DNA of 64,000 nucleotides from positions 11,162,501 to 11,226,500 of the forward strand of contig NC_063260.1 of assembly GCF_019578655.1 (NCBI RefSeq). The letters are read 5' to 3'. The position numbers and the translations under genes were made by a program. This document shows positions 22,974 through 35,449 of the stretch, in pieces. The stretch is from Ricinus communis (taxonomy: Eukaryota > Streptophyta > Magnoliopsida > Malpighiales > Euphorbiaceae). Each line of letters opens with the position of its first letter. Position 1 is the first letter of the stretch. The notes below the pieces were generated by a model. That model had not been told where the DNA came from. It saw only the letters and a program-made list of their open reading frames with translations, and did no database searches.

Positions 22974-24529
22974 TAAAAGGACTTAATACTTTTTACAATT
23001 CATTAATTTTTAAAAAGGTTTATTTGAAATGAGACTAAAAATATGGTTGCTAGTCAGAGATAACAACAATTAGGGTATGTTCCTTAACTTGAATCCGAAT
23101 TGTTATGCCGAAAGCATGCTTTGCTTTGCTTTTTGGACTGACGACATAAAAGAATATGAGTAGGCAGTATGAGGTCCCAAGAATACGATGGCAAGAAAAT
23201 GCAATTCTTCTCTTGCTACAATTATAAATAGTGTGTGGACTGTGGAAGCCGCGTGCTGTTTTCTTTCATTTTTCAAAAAAGTCCATTTAACCATTTTATA
23301 AAGTCTCTTTTGGTATGGTATGTGGTTCGAAATTTCATTCCCAGAATTTGGCTATCTTTGCACAAATCTTTAGGCAAAATACATTCTGCATGCGCCTTTG
23401 CTGTATGTACGGAGACCCGCCTGTACCTTTCAGCATCTTTAAAAAAAAAAAAAAAAAGAGAAACTCAGTGCTTGATTCACTTTGATATGAAATCGGGTGT
23501 TGTAAGGATAATGCTAATTGAGTAATTATTGAGAACAAAACCTGGTTTTATGATCTTGTGTTGGATATAAAAATTGGGAGTGGGGGGAAGATTCATGTGC
23601 CTAAAGCAAAACCTACTCTTTTAAGTTCCACTACTTGTTGTGAATGGTGGGCTGTTTTGTTTTTCTTGGCATGCGGCCAGCACACTTTTCCATTACAAAA
23701 ACAAATAGACAAAAGCAGATATCTAAGATTCTTTGGCATTATTAGAAACTGGTCCATATCCCTTGTTCAATTTTTCAAAAGAAGCCAAATGCCCCACACA
23801 AATTTAAATAACTATTTCTGGTTGAGTTTAAAAAGTTTAGTCACTTGCCTTTGTTTTTGGAAACGTAAAAGATAGAGCAAAGTAAATAAATAACTTACTT
23901 TTTATTTCTTTGTATAGATTGTTTTGTGGATAAATTTAGCCTTTGAAGAAAACAAGAGTCATTTGTAGAGTTTGCTCTCCCTCTTTTCAGATAAAGAGAA
24001 CACTTTCACAGCTTCATTCCCATCCTCATAGTTTCCGTTCTTTTGTTTTTCCATATTTTCAAACAAAGAAGTTAGTCTCTATGAAGAAAATCTGTTGATC
24101 AAAATATAAGGTTTTATTTTGAATTAAAAAGAAGAAAAGAAGAAAAGAGGTATGAGGGAGAAGAAAGAAAGGCAAGAGAATGAGGATAAAGACTTACTTG
24201 GTCTCTCAACTTGTTTAGAAGAGAGGGAAACTAGAGAGTAAAAAGTATTGAAAGATATGTTTTTCATTAGTTAATAATATAAAACAAATAGCAGATAAAA
24301 AAAAAGCATACAATGAGTTTTTTTTTTTTTTTTAATCTTTTAATTCCATGAATTTTATTACATCACTAAAATAATTGATATAAGGTTATTTTACAAAAGA
24401 TACTCTTCTTCCCTGCTCCTTTCTCCCCCTCTCTGACTAAAGGGTGAGACATTTTTAAAAGGCTTAAGCCTAATACAAAAATTAAAAACTTGCTTCAGGC
24501 TACTTTTATTTTTATTTTTTCTTGATCAG
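22974..24529. other. Spacer, no gene recognised
   Basis: Contains poly-A or poly-T runs (about 23442-23457 and 24319-24333) and a purine-rich stretch near 24128-24180. Short open frames (for example 23235-23525 and 23558-23875) have no family signature and overlap frames on the other strand. Confidence 0.45.
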
Positions 24530-25870
24530 CAGTGTGAGTGCCATTGAATAGAAGGAGATACATCTGCTGCCAAGAGGCTACAAAAATCAGGAGGACTCAA
24601 ATACCAATCACTTTTAAAAATATAAACAATCAGTTCTAGTTTACCTGCCACTCTATTCTGCTCTCTCTTAACAGTAATTAAATTACAACTATCAATGAAT
24701 TCTGATATCTCCTTAATCTCATCTACAAGAACTTTGGTTTCCTGAGGGACTGCCTTGATATTATAGTTGGAAGAATCTACTCTCTGCCATCATTTAGAGA
24801 ATGTGAACTTGATCACAAAGGAAATACTTTGAAACTGATCCAAACATCAACTTTCCTCTTATGATCTCTACAAATCGAACTGGTAAGAGCAATTGGTGGG
24901 TTGTGGAAGAGAAGGAAGCATCGATATTCATTTTAATTCTATCTCTCTGGGGTGGATTCCACTCGGTCTCAGAATGGGGAGGCTGAACTTTTTGAACTGT
25001 AAATATTCGATGAGCCTGAATATAGCTATCTACAAGCATTCTCGTTGCAGCCCTGGAACACCAGATAGACCATCAAACAATGACTGCTATATTCGACAAA
25101 CCACCTGCTCCTTATTGACTGGCTTTCTGTAGCAACATTTGCTACCATTGGACCAACCCACGAATGCATTAAAGTTTTCCATAAACACACCAAGATTGCT
25201 GCATAACCAGGACGCTCTTGCATGGTCGCAATTGAAGAGAATGAATCATCCCTACAAAGTAAACACAAAGCATTAAAGTTGAATAACAGATTGGTGGCGA
25301 AGGAAGAAGGGTACCAAATAAGAGTATCTCTGCCACTCAGTCTGCCAAGAGGAGTTTCTATGGCCATACGAGTTGTCTCAATGTTAAACGACTTATTCAA
25401 TCAACCTATATCCCAGGAACCTGCCTCTTTATCAATCAACAACTCTTACTTTTGACCTTGTCCATAATTGATTTGCCACCAGAGCCGCTGTCCAATACTC
25501 CCCTCCCTTCCAACAAACTAACCCAACTCCGTAATGATATTCTACCTCATTTTGCATGCACTTAGCTCCTATCACCCTACTACCCCGCAAACAGTGCTAA
25601 ACATTCAGGACTCTCCAACTCTGCTTAGCTAGGAGAGCTTTATTAAGCCATTCCATTCTTTAAAATTCCATTCCTCCCATTACATTGCTCCTAGCTAATT
25701 CAACCCGAGTGATCCAATGTATCGCCCTTGCATAATATCCTCACTCTACCAAAAATTAAATATTATGCTATCTAGCTTCTTAATGTCCCCCATAGGAAGC
25801 TTGAATACAGACATGAAGTTAGGGATCACCTGAACCACAGCTTTTTAACATAACTTTCTGCAGGAATGCT
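24530..25870 (-). mobile_element. L1-type LINE remnant (3' part of ORF2)
   Basis: Read on the minus strand. Near 25650-25600 there is the phrase NKALLAKQSWRVL, typical of the region after the reverse transcriptase in plant L1 elements. Next comes a part with LSGRDTLIWYPS and LWKTLMHSW-like text (about 25400-25030), the zinc-knuckle-like C-terminal region. Near 24960-24915 the phrase WNPPQRDRIKMNIDASF marks the start of the RNase H-like domain. Stops and frame changes interrupt it, so it is dead. Ends are approximate; the 5' part (endonuclease, most of the RT) is not seen here. Confidence 0.75.
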
Positions 25871-27524
25871 AGCAACACTTCTTTTTTGTTACTTTCTTAG
25901 ACAATTACTTTTCTATTTTTTCACCTCATTTAACTTTTCAATCTATACTTATTCAATAAGCTAACTTATTTTATTCTTAATAAATAAAAGTAAATTTGCT
26001 ATCTTAATGTCAATTTTAAAAATATTTTATTACTAAGAATAACAGATTTTTAATCTTAAGAATATTTTATTATTGTGAATAATAGATTTTTTTAATTCCT
26101 AACAATTTAATATAGTTTTTTTTTTTTTTTGAGACTATCGCGGCAAAATTACATGAAGAATTAGCACTAAGTATTGAAATGGACACCAGGAATGAAAACT
26201 TCCTAAGCAAAATATGCAGATAAAACAAGACCGTTAAAGGAAAATTGAAAGGAAAATAAAAATAGTACCCAGTACCAACAGTAAAAGCTCTTTCATTAAC
26301 ATTCCTGTCAAGAATTGAAGGACCTCTTCTGCAAAATTTCTATTTTAGCTTTTATTTAGAAATTTTGCACTCTTATAATATTCCCTTACAAAAACTTGCA
26401 TTAAATGGCCAAATATTTTTAAAATAAAAATAGTGAATTTACTTTTATTTATTAAGAAAATAATTTAAAATAAATTTAACCTAGGTAACAAATAATTGGA
26501 CTGAAATGTGAGTTGATAACAAATAATTAGATTAAAATAGACCAATAAAAAAGCAATTGTTTAAAGAAGGTGCTGTCAGCATTCTCCAACTTCCTTCCCG
26601 ACTTAGAAGCCTGCCCTCCGCTTTTGAACGCACCTGAACGTGCCTCATCCCATTAATGGACTGGTAATTCGACCTTGCCCAACTTACAGGTATTACCAGA
26701 TAGGATGCGGAAGCCTTCGATTTTCATCCCCAAGTGCTACTGATCTGGTTGGTCTGTTTAGCATGAGTTAATTTTCTACTTCAGCCATTTTTAGATTCTC
26801 GAACTTCCATCTATCCAAATAACATTTTCTTTCAAATATAAAAGTTTGTAAGGCAAATTAACGACTGCTCATTATTACATTGGAGACCCTTTTGATCGGC
26901 AACTTGCCCTGCCTTATAAATATTCAGCACCCCTCCCTGTGCAAATCTAGACATGCAGCAGCTCAGAAACAGAACCTTATCAACTTAAATCAATCCAATT
27001 CAGTTCTTCCGGATAAAGAAAAACAATTCAATAGCATGACTCATAAATAAATATTTAAATGATACGCCGACAAAAAAAGAACAAAAAAAGCATCAAGAAA
27101 CTGGTCACCAATGCAATAGGCGGTGGTTGCTACCTTATACTAATTTAGGTTTCCAAATCCATATAATGGCATTGATGAAATGCTTTTTTGGCAATTTAAA
27201 TCTCTAATAAAAAGAGAGAACATGTGAAGAACTAGAGAAGTACATTTACAGATACAATGGCATCAAGACGTAACTTCACAAGGGTTAACTACTCCTGTCA
27301 ATTGTGTTCAAAAAGATAAAAGCTACCTCAACAGCTTAGACACAAGAGTATCGCAATTGGTTTTACAGCCAATACAGAACCTTTCCGTTTAGAGCCCAAA
27401 GGAATGTGCTAAAACCAAGTTAAGTTTTGCTGCAATGATAAGTAGCAGCAAATACACATTTCAGATATAATTCTTACTTCATCCACTCACATGATTGGTC
27501 AGCTTCAAGAACAGCCCTGTACAC
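25871..27524. other. Spacer and SmD2 3' flank
   Basis: No open frame of note. A T run lies at about 26116-26130. Sequence close to 27524 is presumably the 3' UTR of the minus-strand SmD2 gene. Confidence 0.45.
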
Positions 27525-28366
27525 TCACTTAGGATTCCTAAGAACGATGATTACAGAATCTCCACGGAGAAACATCTTACTAATGAATCTGTCCTTGTTA
27601 ACTGGCATTGCCTTTTTCTTGCCTTTACCAGTCTTTGGTACCTAAGCAAAAGAAACATGCATTTTACTACCAACCACAAAGAACTGTAATAAAATATAGA
27701 TAGGATCACAGATAGGAACAAAAATTCTACCAACCTCGGTCCACATCTCCCTGACATTTTCAAGAACCATGTTGCAATGTCGATCAAAGGCTCTAACACG
27801 GCCAAGAAGTTTTTTGTTGTTGCGGCAATTAATGAGTACCTATTGAGAGAAGAAAATTCAAATTTTAAAATGACACATCCTGAAGTTTAAGTAATTCAAG
27901 TCATTAAAAATGACACATCCTGACATTTAAGTAATTCAAGTCAGTATAGTAGGCATTCCTAAACAGTAGCCTGCATGAGACAATTAAGAGCTATAAGAAT
28001 TAATATACCTGTGTGTTATTTTTGACACTCATCATGAGTACTGAGAGAGGTCCTGTGTTGAACTCCTCCTCCTCATTTTTGGTAACCTGCTGTGATTAGA
28101 CAAGGATAAACAATCAATAGTGATCGGCAAGAAGATGGTGCAAAACATATGATAACATTAAGGAAAACAACAAGAAAAAACAGTGTCTAAGACGAAACAA
28201 TTAAGGTTGACAACAACTTACATCTTCCTCCATTGGCCGACTGAAGAAGAAAAGGGAGGGTGGAGCAAAGAGAAAACAGGAAAAAAATGATTATTAGCAT
28301 TCTGCAAACAAACATTGAGATGTGGAATAAGAAAACAAGTGATAGGTTGATTAACCAGTACCTCAT
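27525..28366 (-). CDS. SmD2: Small nuclear ribonucleoprotein SmD2
   Basis: Five coding exons on the minus strand: 28366-28362 (ATGAG only), 28240-28222, 28086-28009, 27839-27735, 27641-27525. Together they give 107 residues starting MSRPMEED. Sm1 motif: [18 protein letters not shown] and [21 protein letters not shown]. Sm2 motif: [19 protein letters not shown]. SmD2 is one of the seven Sm proteins that form the ring on U1, U2, U4 and U5 snRNAs in the spliceosome. Most long open frames in the area are in the wrong frame because the exons are short. All junctions keep frame with GT/AG signals. An upstream non-coding exon ends at about 29285, so the 5' UTR has an intron of about 880 nt (28407-29284). 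Length and sequence are near identical to other plant SmD2. Confidence 0.95.
27867..27943. repeat. Tandem duplication in an SmD2 intron
   Basis: Two copies of AAAATGACACATCCTGA followed by TTTAAGTAATTCAAGTCA, 40 bases apart (27867 and 27907), with one 2-base difference. They lie in the intron between the 78-nt and 105-nt exons. Confidence 0.9.
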
Positions 28367-28406
28367 CTTGAAAGGAGACCTTTTAAGATTGTCTTCAGCA
28401 AAATTC

Positions 28407-29284
28407 CTGGATCAACGAATCGCGATAATTAATTAAATATCAATCATCACAATGGCACGAGCATAACATCACTTGATAAGCACCAAGGAAACATTTAAAA
28501 GAAAAATCCATAATATTAAAAAAATTCATGATGCGGTATGATGAATGCGCCATACACAAGAGCAAGAAAAGACTCAGATTTAACAATGTGATATCAAAAG
28601 GCTTTTTGGAAAGAGAATAAATATCAAATGAACCGAAACATGTCGGAAGGCTGTGTTTTATTTATTAAATATCACACTTTAATACGTTTGCCGATATTCG
28701 TTGGTACTCCACACAAGGAGTAAGATAGCTAGTAAAAAGTGATCCCACTGAGACAATTGAAGATCTTCTTTTTTGAATTCTTCAGCTCAAGTCTCTTAAA
28801 GTTTTTTCAGCATTAATAATAAAGCTCAGGAGAACGAAAGTTTTTAGCAAAACACATCATTAGAGTAAACAAAGATCTTCAATGTCTACGATAACAAATA
28901 AAAATAACTAAAAATAAACAATTCAGAGCCTCTTCAGTTCAGGTCTCCAAAAAATGTTTCCGCACGGAGCATCTCGGAAGAACGAAAGTATAATCATAAT
29001 CATCATCAGAGGCAACATTAAGATCTCTAAATACTAGTCTTAAAACAAATTATTTGATGCTAATCAGACCTTTTAAACAAAAAAGAAAAGCATAAATATA
29101 TAAATAAAATAAAGTAAAAAAGGATGTCTCTTCAGTTCAGGTCTCCATTATAATTCCGCAATGTAATTTCTCAGAAGAACGAAAGTTTTACAAATTAAAC
29201 ATCATCATTAGAGACATCCATAATCATAATACAACAAAGAGATCGCTACACATCAAAGAAATAAATAAAGCCCGAGAAACACAC
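28407..29284 (-). other. 5' UTR intron of SmD2
   Basis: Donor CCAG|GTGTG at 29284 and acceptor ATCCAG before 28406. Contains three diverged copies of a unit recognisable by CTTCAG..CAGGTCTC and AGAACGAAAGT on the plus strand (about 28782, 28931 and 29130). Long 5' UTR introns often raise expression of plant housekeeping genes; whether this one does is unknown. Confidence 0.7.
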
Positions 29285-29399
29285 CTGGTTTTGAGCTTCG
29301 ACTAAGTGAATAACAGAGCACAGATCCGAAGAGTAACGAGTAAACGGCAGTTTTATAGTAAATTTTCAAGTCTGCGCTCTCACCGCCACAAAACCCTAG

Positions 29400-30760
29400 C
29401 TTTCTGCCCTCTTTGTTTGTGGATTTTAAAACTGACGCCTCATCGTTTGGGCTTGTTTTAGCCCGGCCTACATTGTACTCTATGTATTTCAGTTTCTTTA
29501 ATATTTTATTTTTCCTTTTTAGACAATATTGTTTCTTTCTTCGATCACAATGAATTTTATGGACAAGAGACCATGTTCTAGGAAATATATTGGTACAATT
29601 CGATAATATTTATTGCTAACATAAAAGGAATTGAAAGTACTAATTACTCTATATAGTGCATTAGCCTAATAATAATACAAATAGATATTATAGTTCAAAT
29701 TTTTAGGATGATTACTATTTGATCTCTGTATTTTTTCATATTATTTTAATTATTTTTTCATATTTAAAAAATATATTTTTTTATTTTATAATTTTATACT
29801 AAAAATCTCTTCCGTTAGAACTTTTGCTAGGAAATTATTAATTAGATTTGGTTTTATACTCTTTGCCTCTTATTTTTTGTGTAATATATAAATTACCTCC
29901 TATATTTTATTTCTGCATTAGAATCTCCTTGCATTTTGAAAGACAATGTAAATAAAGATTGAAATTGATAAAAAATATAATTTGATCCTCAAATTTCTTA
30001 TCAAAGTTACAATTCTATTATAATAATGCTCTTTATTTTATTTTAATAATTTAAAATTAAATTATATGAATCTTTAATATTTTAATTAATATAAGTACTT
30101 TTAAGATATTTAGATTTTACTATAATTTGATTATGCTAAGAATTAGAGTAATTAAAGAATATTAATTAATTATTTTTTTATAAATATTAAAATCAATTTT
30201 TATATAAAAATTAGACCCTGGAGTTTTAGTATAATAAATAAATTATAAAGAGCAATTTGTATATTATATCAAAAATTAATAGGTAAATTTTCGTAAAACT
30301 AAACCTAGTTAATGGTTGTTTAAGGGAAATACTGATTTAAGGGTTTCTTAGTATAAAATTATAAAAAATAAAAGAAAAAAATATATTCTTTTTACATATT
30401 AAAAAATAATTAATATAATATAGACAAATAAGGATAAATAATAATTACCCCTTCAAATTTTATCAATTTCATAAAAGAAAATGTTGATTGTCTTCATGCT
30501 AATTATCCTCTAAAAAGTAAAAGAAGTGGCTAAAAAAAGAATTTACAAGAAACTGTTATATCTGTATAGTATGCACAGAAATGTGGAGGGAGGAGATGTG
30601 TAAGTTTACGCTTATATTTTTACTAATTGCATTGATGTGATTGAGTAATTTAATAATTCACTAATTAATATATATTTTAAGAAAAGACTAATGGTGAAAA
30701 TTTTAATTAGAATCATGGCTGCCTTAATTTAAATTCTACTAATTATTTTTTACCTGTAGC
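29400..30760. other. SmD2 promoter and AT-rich spacer
   Basis: The left part (to about 29600) should be the SmD2 promoter, with the first exon just right of 29285. The remainder is AT-rich without gene features. Confidence 0.5.
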
Positions 30761-31590
30761 TCTCTGTAGAAATAGAAGGAAAGATAACTGGGATCTATTA
30801 AGGAGTCTTGCTTCTATTAATGATTCCCCCTGGATTGTTATGGGTGATTTTAATGATATTTTGAATCATAGAGAAAAGAGGGGTGGGGTAGCCCAACCAA
30901 ATTGGTTAGTTGAAGGCTTTAGAAGGGCTGTTTGGGACTCTGGGCTTGTGGACTTGGGCTTCCAAGGGTGTCCTTTTACATGGGAAAGGGGAAGAGAGAG
31001 TGGGCTATGGGTCCAAGAGAGATTAAATAGGATGTTGGGTAATGGTGATTGGGTGGCTCGACATAAAGATGCAAGGGTAGTTCATTTGGATAGTGTTGTA
31101 TCTGATCATTTTCCTATTATCCTTCATCTATATCGTGTTGAGGGTACTCGTTCTTCAAAACGCTTCCGTTTTGAGAACCTTTGGACGAACTATGGTGAAA
31201 GTGAAGAGGTAGTTAGGGACAGCTGGAATAAGGAGGTGGGTGTTTCAATTCAGAGAAGAATTAGTAATACTAGTAAGTCCTTGTTGCAGTGGGGAAGGGA
31301 GAAAACAAATGGCTGTGTATATAATGGAAGGGCTTAGGCGAGAGATGGGTCGGCTACGAGCTAGAACAGATGATGAAGGATTGAAGGAGTTTAGTGAAGT
31401 GTCGTCTGAGTTGGGTAGAGTTTAGAATGATTACTATTCCTTCTAGAGGCAGCGAGCTAAACAACTTTGGCATAGAGAGGGATACGCAAATACGAAGTTC
31501 TTTCACAAAATGGCTTCGGTTAGGAGGAGGAAAAATGAGATCCATAGATTGAAGAATGGCGATGGTCATTGGGTAGAAAAGGGACCATGA
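30761..31590 (+). mobile_element. L1-type LINE remnant (endonuclease part)
   Basis: The open frame 30840-31337 starts MGDFNDILNHREKRGG, and before it, in frame, comes WDLLRSL..PWIVMGDFN. GDFN and the later SDHFPI are catalytic motifs of the APE-type endonuclease of plant L1 elements, followed by RFRFENLW. Further on, in other frames, WHREGYANTKFFHKMAS and RRRKNEI (about 31468-31540) continue the linker to the reverse transcriptase. Homology ends at about 31590 with a stop. Both ends are truncated, so this is a fragment. It lies on the opposite strand from the LINE remnant at 24530-25870 and does not overlap it in content. Confidence 0.85.
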
Positions 31591-32106
31591 AATAAAATAT
31601 TTTAAGAAAATAAATTTAATACGACAATAAAATAAAATATATTATTTATATATAAAGTCACAGATATGATAATATTATTTAAAGTAAATATAAAAAAATA
31701 ACAAAAACAGAATAATTTATTTTATTCTTAAATAATAAAATAATAATAAATAATAATTTATAAAAATTATTAAAAATGTATTAGTGCCTATAAAGATATT
31801 TTTAAATAAAATTTATAAAAATTATTTATAAATTTATTAATTATGAAAGATTTATAAATTTTTAAAAATAATTTATTTTTTAAAAAATCACATCAGAAAA
31901 AAGAAAGAAAAAAGAAATGAGAGTCGTTTAAAGTCACACCGAGTGAGATAACTTTAAAATAACAACTTGATTAATTTTCAATCTTAAATTCATACCCATT
32001 GGCAGATGAAGAAATTAATCTCGACTGATGAGTGATGACGACAGCAATCCAAGAGTGACATGAAATCGAGGAAGCAAAAAGAGAATCGATATGATTTCTC
32101 TCACTT

Positions 32107-32194
32107 CATTAGTCTACATACTCTCATCTGAGCCGTTAATCCACTAAACCATATTCCATTAGTCTACATACACTCATCTGAACCGTCAACCCAC
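32107..32194. repeat. Duplicated 38-bp element in the SDS promoter
   Basis: Copies at 32107-32144 and 32157-32194, identical except for about five bases, spaced exactly 50 bases apart, roughly 400 bases upstream of the SDS start. Confidence 0.9.
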
Positions 32195-32365
32195 ATGAAG
32201 CCTCTCCCCACAAGGCTCATACTAAAAGGTGGAGATTCATTTTATATACTGATGTATGTATACCTCGCTCTATCTTACACTAAAATAACCATCAACAACT
32301 AAGAACAAACAAACTACAAGAAGAAAAACAAAAGCGTGTGTGAGAAACTGGGCCCACGCTCATCG

Positions 32366-32373
32366 TATAAAAG
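32366..32373 (+). promoter_or_regulatory. Likely TATA box of SDS
   Basis: TATAAAAG about 180 bases upstream of the start codon, preceded by a GGGCCCAC motif of the kind found in many plant promoters. Confidence 0.6.
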
Positions 32374-32527
32374 GAAAACTCCTTCCACACCATCATCATC
32401 ACCACCACGCACTGCTTCACTCCCTTAACTTCCATAACTAACCGAATTCATTCAACTCTCTGCATTACACACTCATTCCTTCAACATCACTTCCTCTCTC
32501 TCCGCAATTAAATTTTGAACTCAAAAA

Positions 32528-32542
32528 ATGAAACTCAAATAA
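32528..32542 (+). promoter_or_regulatory. Four-codon upstream ORF before SDS
   Basis: ATG AAA CTC AAA TAA ends six bases before the SDS start codon and is in the same frame. If it lies in the 5' UTR it would have to be bypassed or followed by reinitiation. Confidence 0.6.
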
Positions 32543-32548
32543 AAAAGA

Positions 32549-35336
32549 ATGGAACCAGAGGCACACATCACGAAGAAACCGCGAAGCAAACGCTGTTGGC
32601 GATTCCGCCATAAGATCTCTCCGTCGAATTCGGTGTCTTGCAATTCAAGCAGAGTTACAGTCGAATCAAATGCTAAGAAGAGAAAATCACTTGAACTAGA
32701 AAGCAACGTGCCGTTCCGGAGAATCACGAGATCTTACTATAAGCAGCAAAACGAGACGAAGAAAGGAAATGAATTAGCTGAAGTGAGCGACTCTTCATGT
32801 GTTGAATCAAATTCTGGAGTAATTGATTCTGCTGTTTTCGTTAGGAAAGTGTCCGATGACATCTTTTCTACTGCTTCTAAAGCAAGTCAAAACAAATCAA
32901 TCGTTGAAACAGAGCTCTCTGAAATTTCAAAAAACGAAGCAGTTTCAGTTAACGAGTCTTTAGTAGAACAAAAGTCAAAGAGCTTAGAATCTGAAACTGA
33001 TCTTGCTTGCGCTGAGCATTTCTCTTTGGACGATGTCGTTTCAGATTACTCTTCTAGTCACGGGACAGCTTTCTCTGAGCTTCAATTTGAAGTATTCCCG
33101 GAGAGTTCATCGGACGGCCGAGAGTTTTCAGATGATTATACGCCGTCGATTTTCCTTGATTCCGGAAGTGAGTTCTCCGAGAAATCATCTGATGATGCTC
33201 CGCCATCACGTACTTATTCTTTATTGCTCGAGTTTCGATGTCAATTCTTAAGATCAAGTGTTTCTCCAGACACGATAAGATCACTTATTGGAGCAGAAAG
33301 CCATAGCGTAAGTAATTAATTTTCCAGTGCATCCAAACAGTGCCTAATTAGTTTGTTTACTTCTTTTATATGTTTTAAATACTTATCAGTTTATGAGGTT
33401 AAAAAATGAGGACGACGAAGAGAGCTACCAATTGTTACGGGGAAGAGAGAGAAGGCAACTATTTTTGCATGACTACGTCGAGTTGTATCGATCCACGACG
33501 GAGTACGGTGATCTCATACTCCAGCAACGGCTACAAATGGTCCATTGGATCGTCGAGGTGAATTTCTAGCGTTTGATTTTAATTTATTATTTATTCATCG
33601 TCGCCGTAGCTATCGTGAAACAGGCAACTCCTTTAGTTATAATTTATATTAAAATAGGATATGAAATAAATTTGTGACACGTCAGCGCAGCAAGATCTTT
33701 TGGTCTGTACTTTTTGTATCATGTAACAGTGTTGTAGACAAGTTCTAGTATATATGGATTGATCTTTTCTTCTTCTATTGGCTAGAAAATGGTCTTTCGT
33801 TTTTGTAGTCCTTTCGCGATGCTTTCGTTTCACATTTGCATGTGCATTGGCTGACCTTATTCCTCAATGCTGTATTGGGGTACGTTACAAATCCTTTTTT
33901 AAAAAAAAAATTCATTCGTGATGTACGCTTTGAATAAAACAGCAGTCAACTGCCATGGAGTTTCAACATGAGACATTGTTCCTTGGAGTTAGCCTTCTGG
34001 ATAGGTTCTTTAGCAAAGGATATTTTAGCAACGTAAGGAACCTTCAGATTGTTGGGATAGCCTGTCTTACATTGGCCACGAGAATTGAAGAAAATCAGCT
34101 CTGCAATCGGTAATTCTCTTTAGTTACCTCATTCGGTTACCAGCACTATCTCGCTGAATATTAAGGGATGTAAAAAAGATACTGCCTTATTTAGTTGCAT
34201 GATTCCTGTACAATTATCACTATAAACTTTAATTGTCATATTTCAATTGGAGCTGGAAAGGGATATTAAGTACTTCAGATATTGCCAAACTGTTCATTAT
34301 ATAATGCACTCATGATTGGCCTTAGTTTATTGGTTTAGATTTACTTGTGTGATAATGAGATAAAGCTCAAATGAATTTGATAATTCCAGCTAAGGCGTGA
34401 CATCAGGACTAAACATCAATCCATTTCTCTGATGCTCTACTTATTTAGCCAAATCACGCCACACACTCTCACTTTGAAGAACACAGACATAGTTTATGCA
34501 AGGTTAATGTTACTGGGATATTTCAGTGTGAAGCGAAGGAACTTCCACATAGAGAGCAATGTATACAGCAGATCAGAAGTGGTTGCCATGGAGTGGCTGG
34601 TGCAGGAGGTTCTCGACTTCCAATGCTACTTGCCCACCATCCACAACTTCATGTGGTAATTTCCATTGCTTTTTAATACATATTATTTAGATTTGCATCT
34701 TGTATTTTACATAGCATATTTGTATTGCACTTTTAAGATGGCTCTCATAGTAGTTCATTGTAACTCACAGGTTCTATCTGAAGGCTGCTAGAGCTGATGC
34801 AGCGATAGAGAAGAGGGCCAGATACTTGGCAAGGCTAGCACTGTCAGACCATGAGCATCTTCGGCACTGGCCCTCAACAGTTGCAGCAGGGCTTGTCATT
34901 ATGGCTTCTCTGCAAAGCGAGCAAATTGAATCTTACCAACGGGTCATTGAGGTAAGCATTCACATTGCCAAAGCCTTTAAAGCCAGTGATCAGTAGCTTT
35001 AAAACAGAGCTGAAAAAGCATTACAAAGAAGACATTATTGTTTGGACTCGATCCTCGCATTAGAGTGTGCTTTAAGATCTTAATTAGTCCAGCGTTTTTG
35101 CAGGTTCATATCAGAACAAAAGAAAATGACTTGCATGAATGCATAAAGGTAAAAGACAAAAAGCCATGCCATTAATTTATATCATTCTATCATCTCCTGA
35201 AAAAGTTTTTGGAAAGTTTTACAACAATTCCTATAGCATGTGCTTGTAGATGTAATTGTTAAATTAGTTTTGATTAGTCTGTTCACAATATTTACTTTGA
35301 CAGACAATGGAGTGGCTGATACAGTATGTAAGCTAG
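32549..35336 (+). CDS. SDS: Meiosis-specific cyclin SOLO DANCERS
   Basis: Seven exons: 32549-33307, 33390-33557, 33943-34109, 34527-34655, 34771-34951, 35104-35148, 35304-35336, giving about 493 residues, all joined in frame. The N-terminal region is Ser/Glu-rich and carries SDS-specific phrases: [21 protein letters not shown] and [20 protein letters not shown]. The cyclin core follows: [53 protein letters not shown], then the C-terminal fold with [19 protein letters not shown] works with a CDK in meiotic prophase I, where it is needed for homologue pairing, synapsis and repair of breaks with the homologue through DMC1. The protein is shorter than Arabidopsis SDS (578 as I remember it), mainly in the N-terminal half. 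An identical-strand neighbour, MMD1, starts 0.93 kb downstream. Confidence 0.93.
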
Positions 35337-35449
35337 CAGATCAGAAGAATGGATTGTAACCTCACATTTTGTTCACTACCGTTGACTACTCATACATCAC
35401 AAGACATTGGAGAAATGCAAATGAAGAGCTCTCTATATTCTAATAAAAA

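Larger units (their letters stand above)
31591..32527 (+). other. AT-rich spacer and SDS promoter
   Basis: 31600-31900 is A/T-rich. From about 31920 the base composition rises. A 38-bp element starting CATTAGTCTACATAC is duplicated with a 50-base period (32107 and 32157). A TATAAAAG box lies at 32366. A string of ACCATCATCATCACCACC-like sequence precedes the 5' UTR. Confidence 0.6.

Noticed and set aside
24893..25455. Plus-strand frames at the LINE remnant
   Set aside because: Opposite-strand shadows of the LINE ORF2 remnant.
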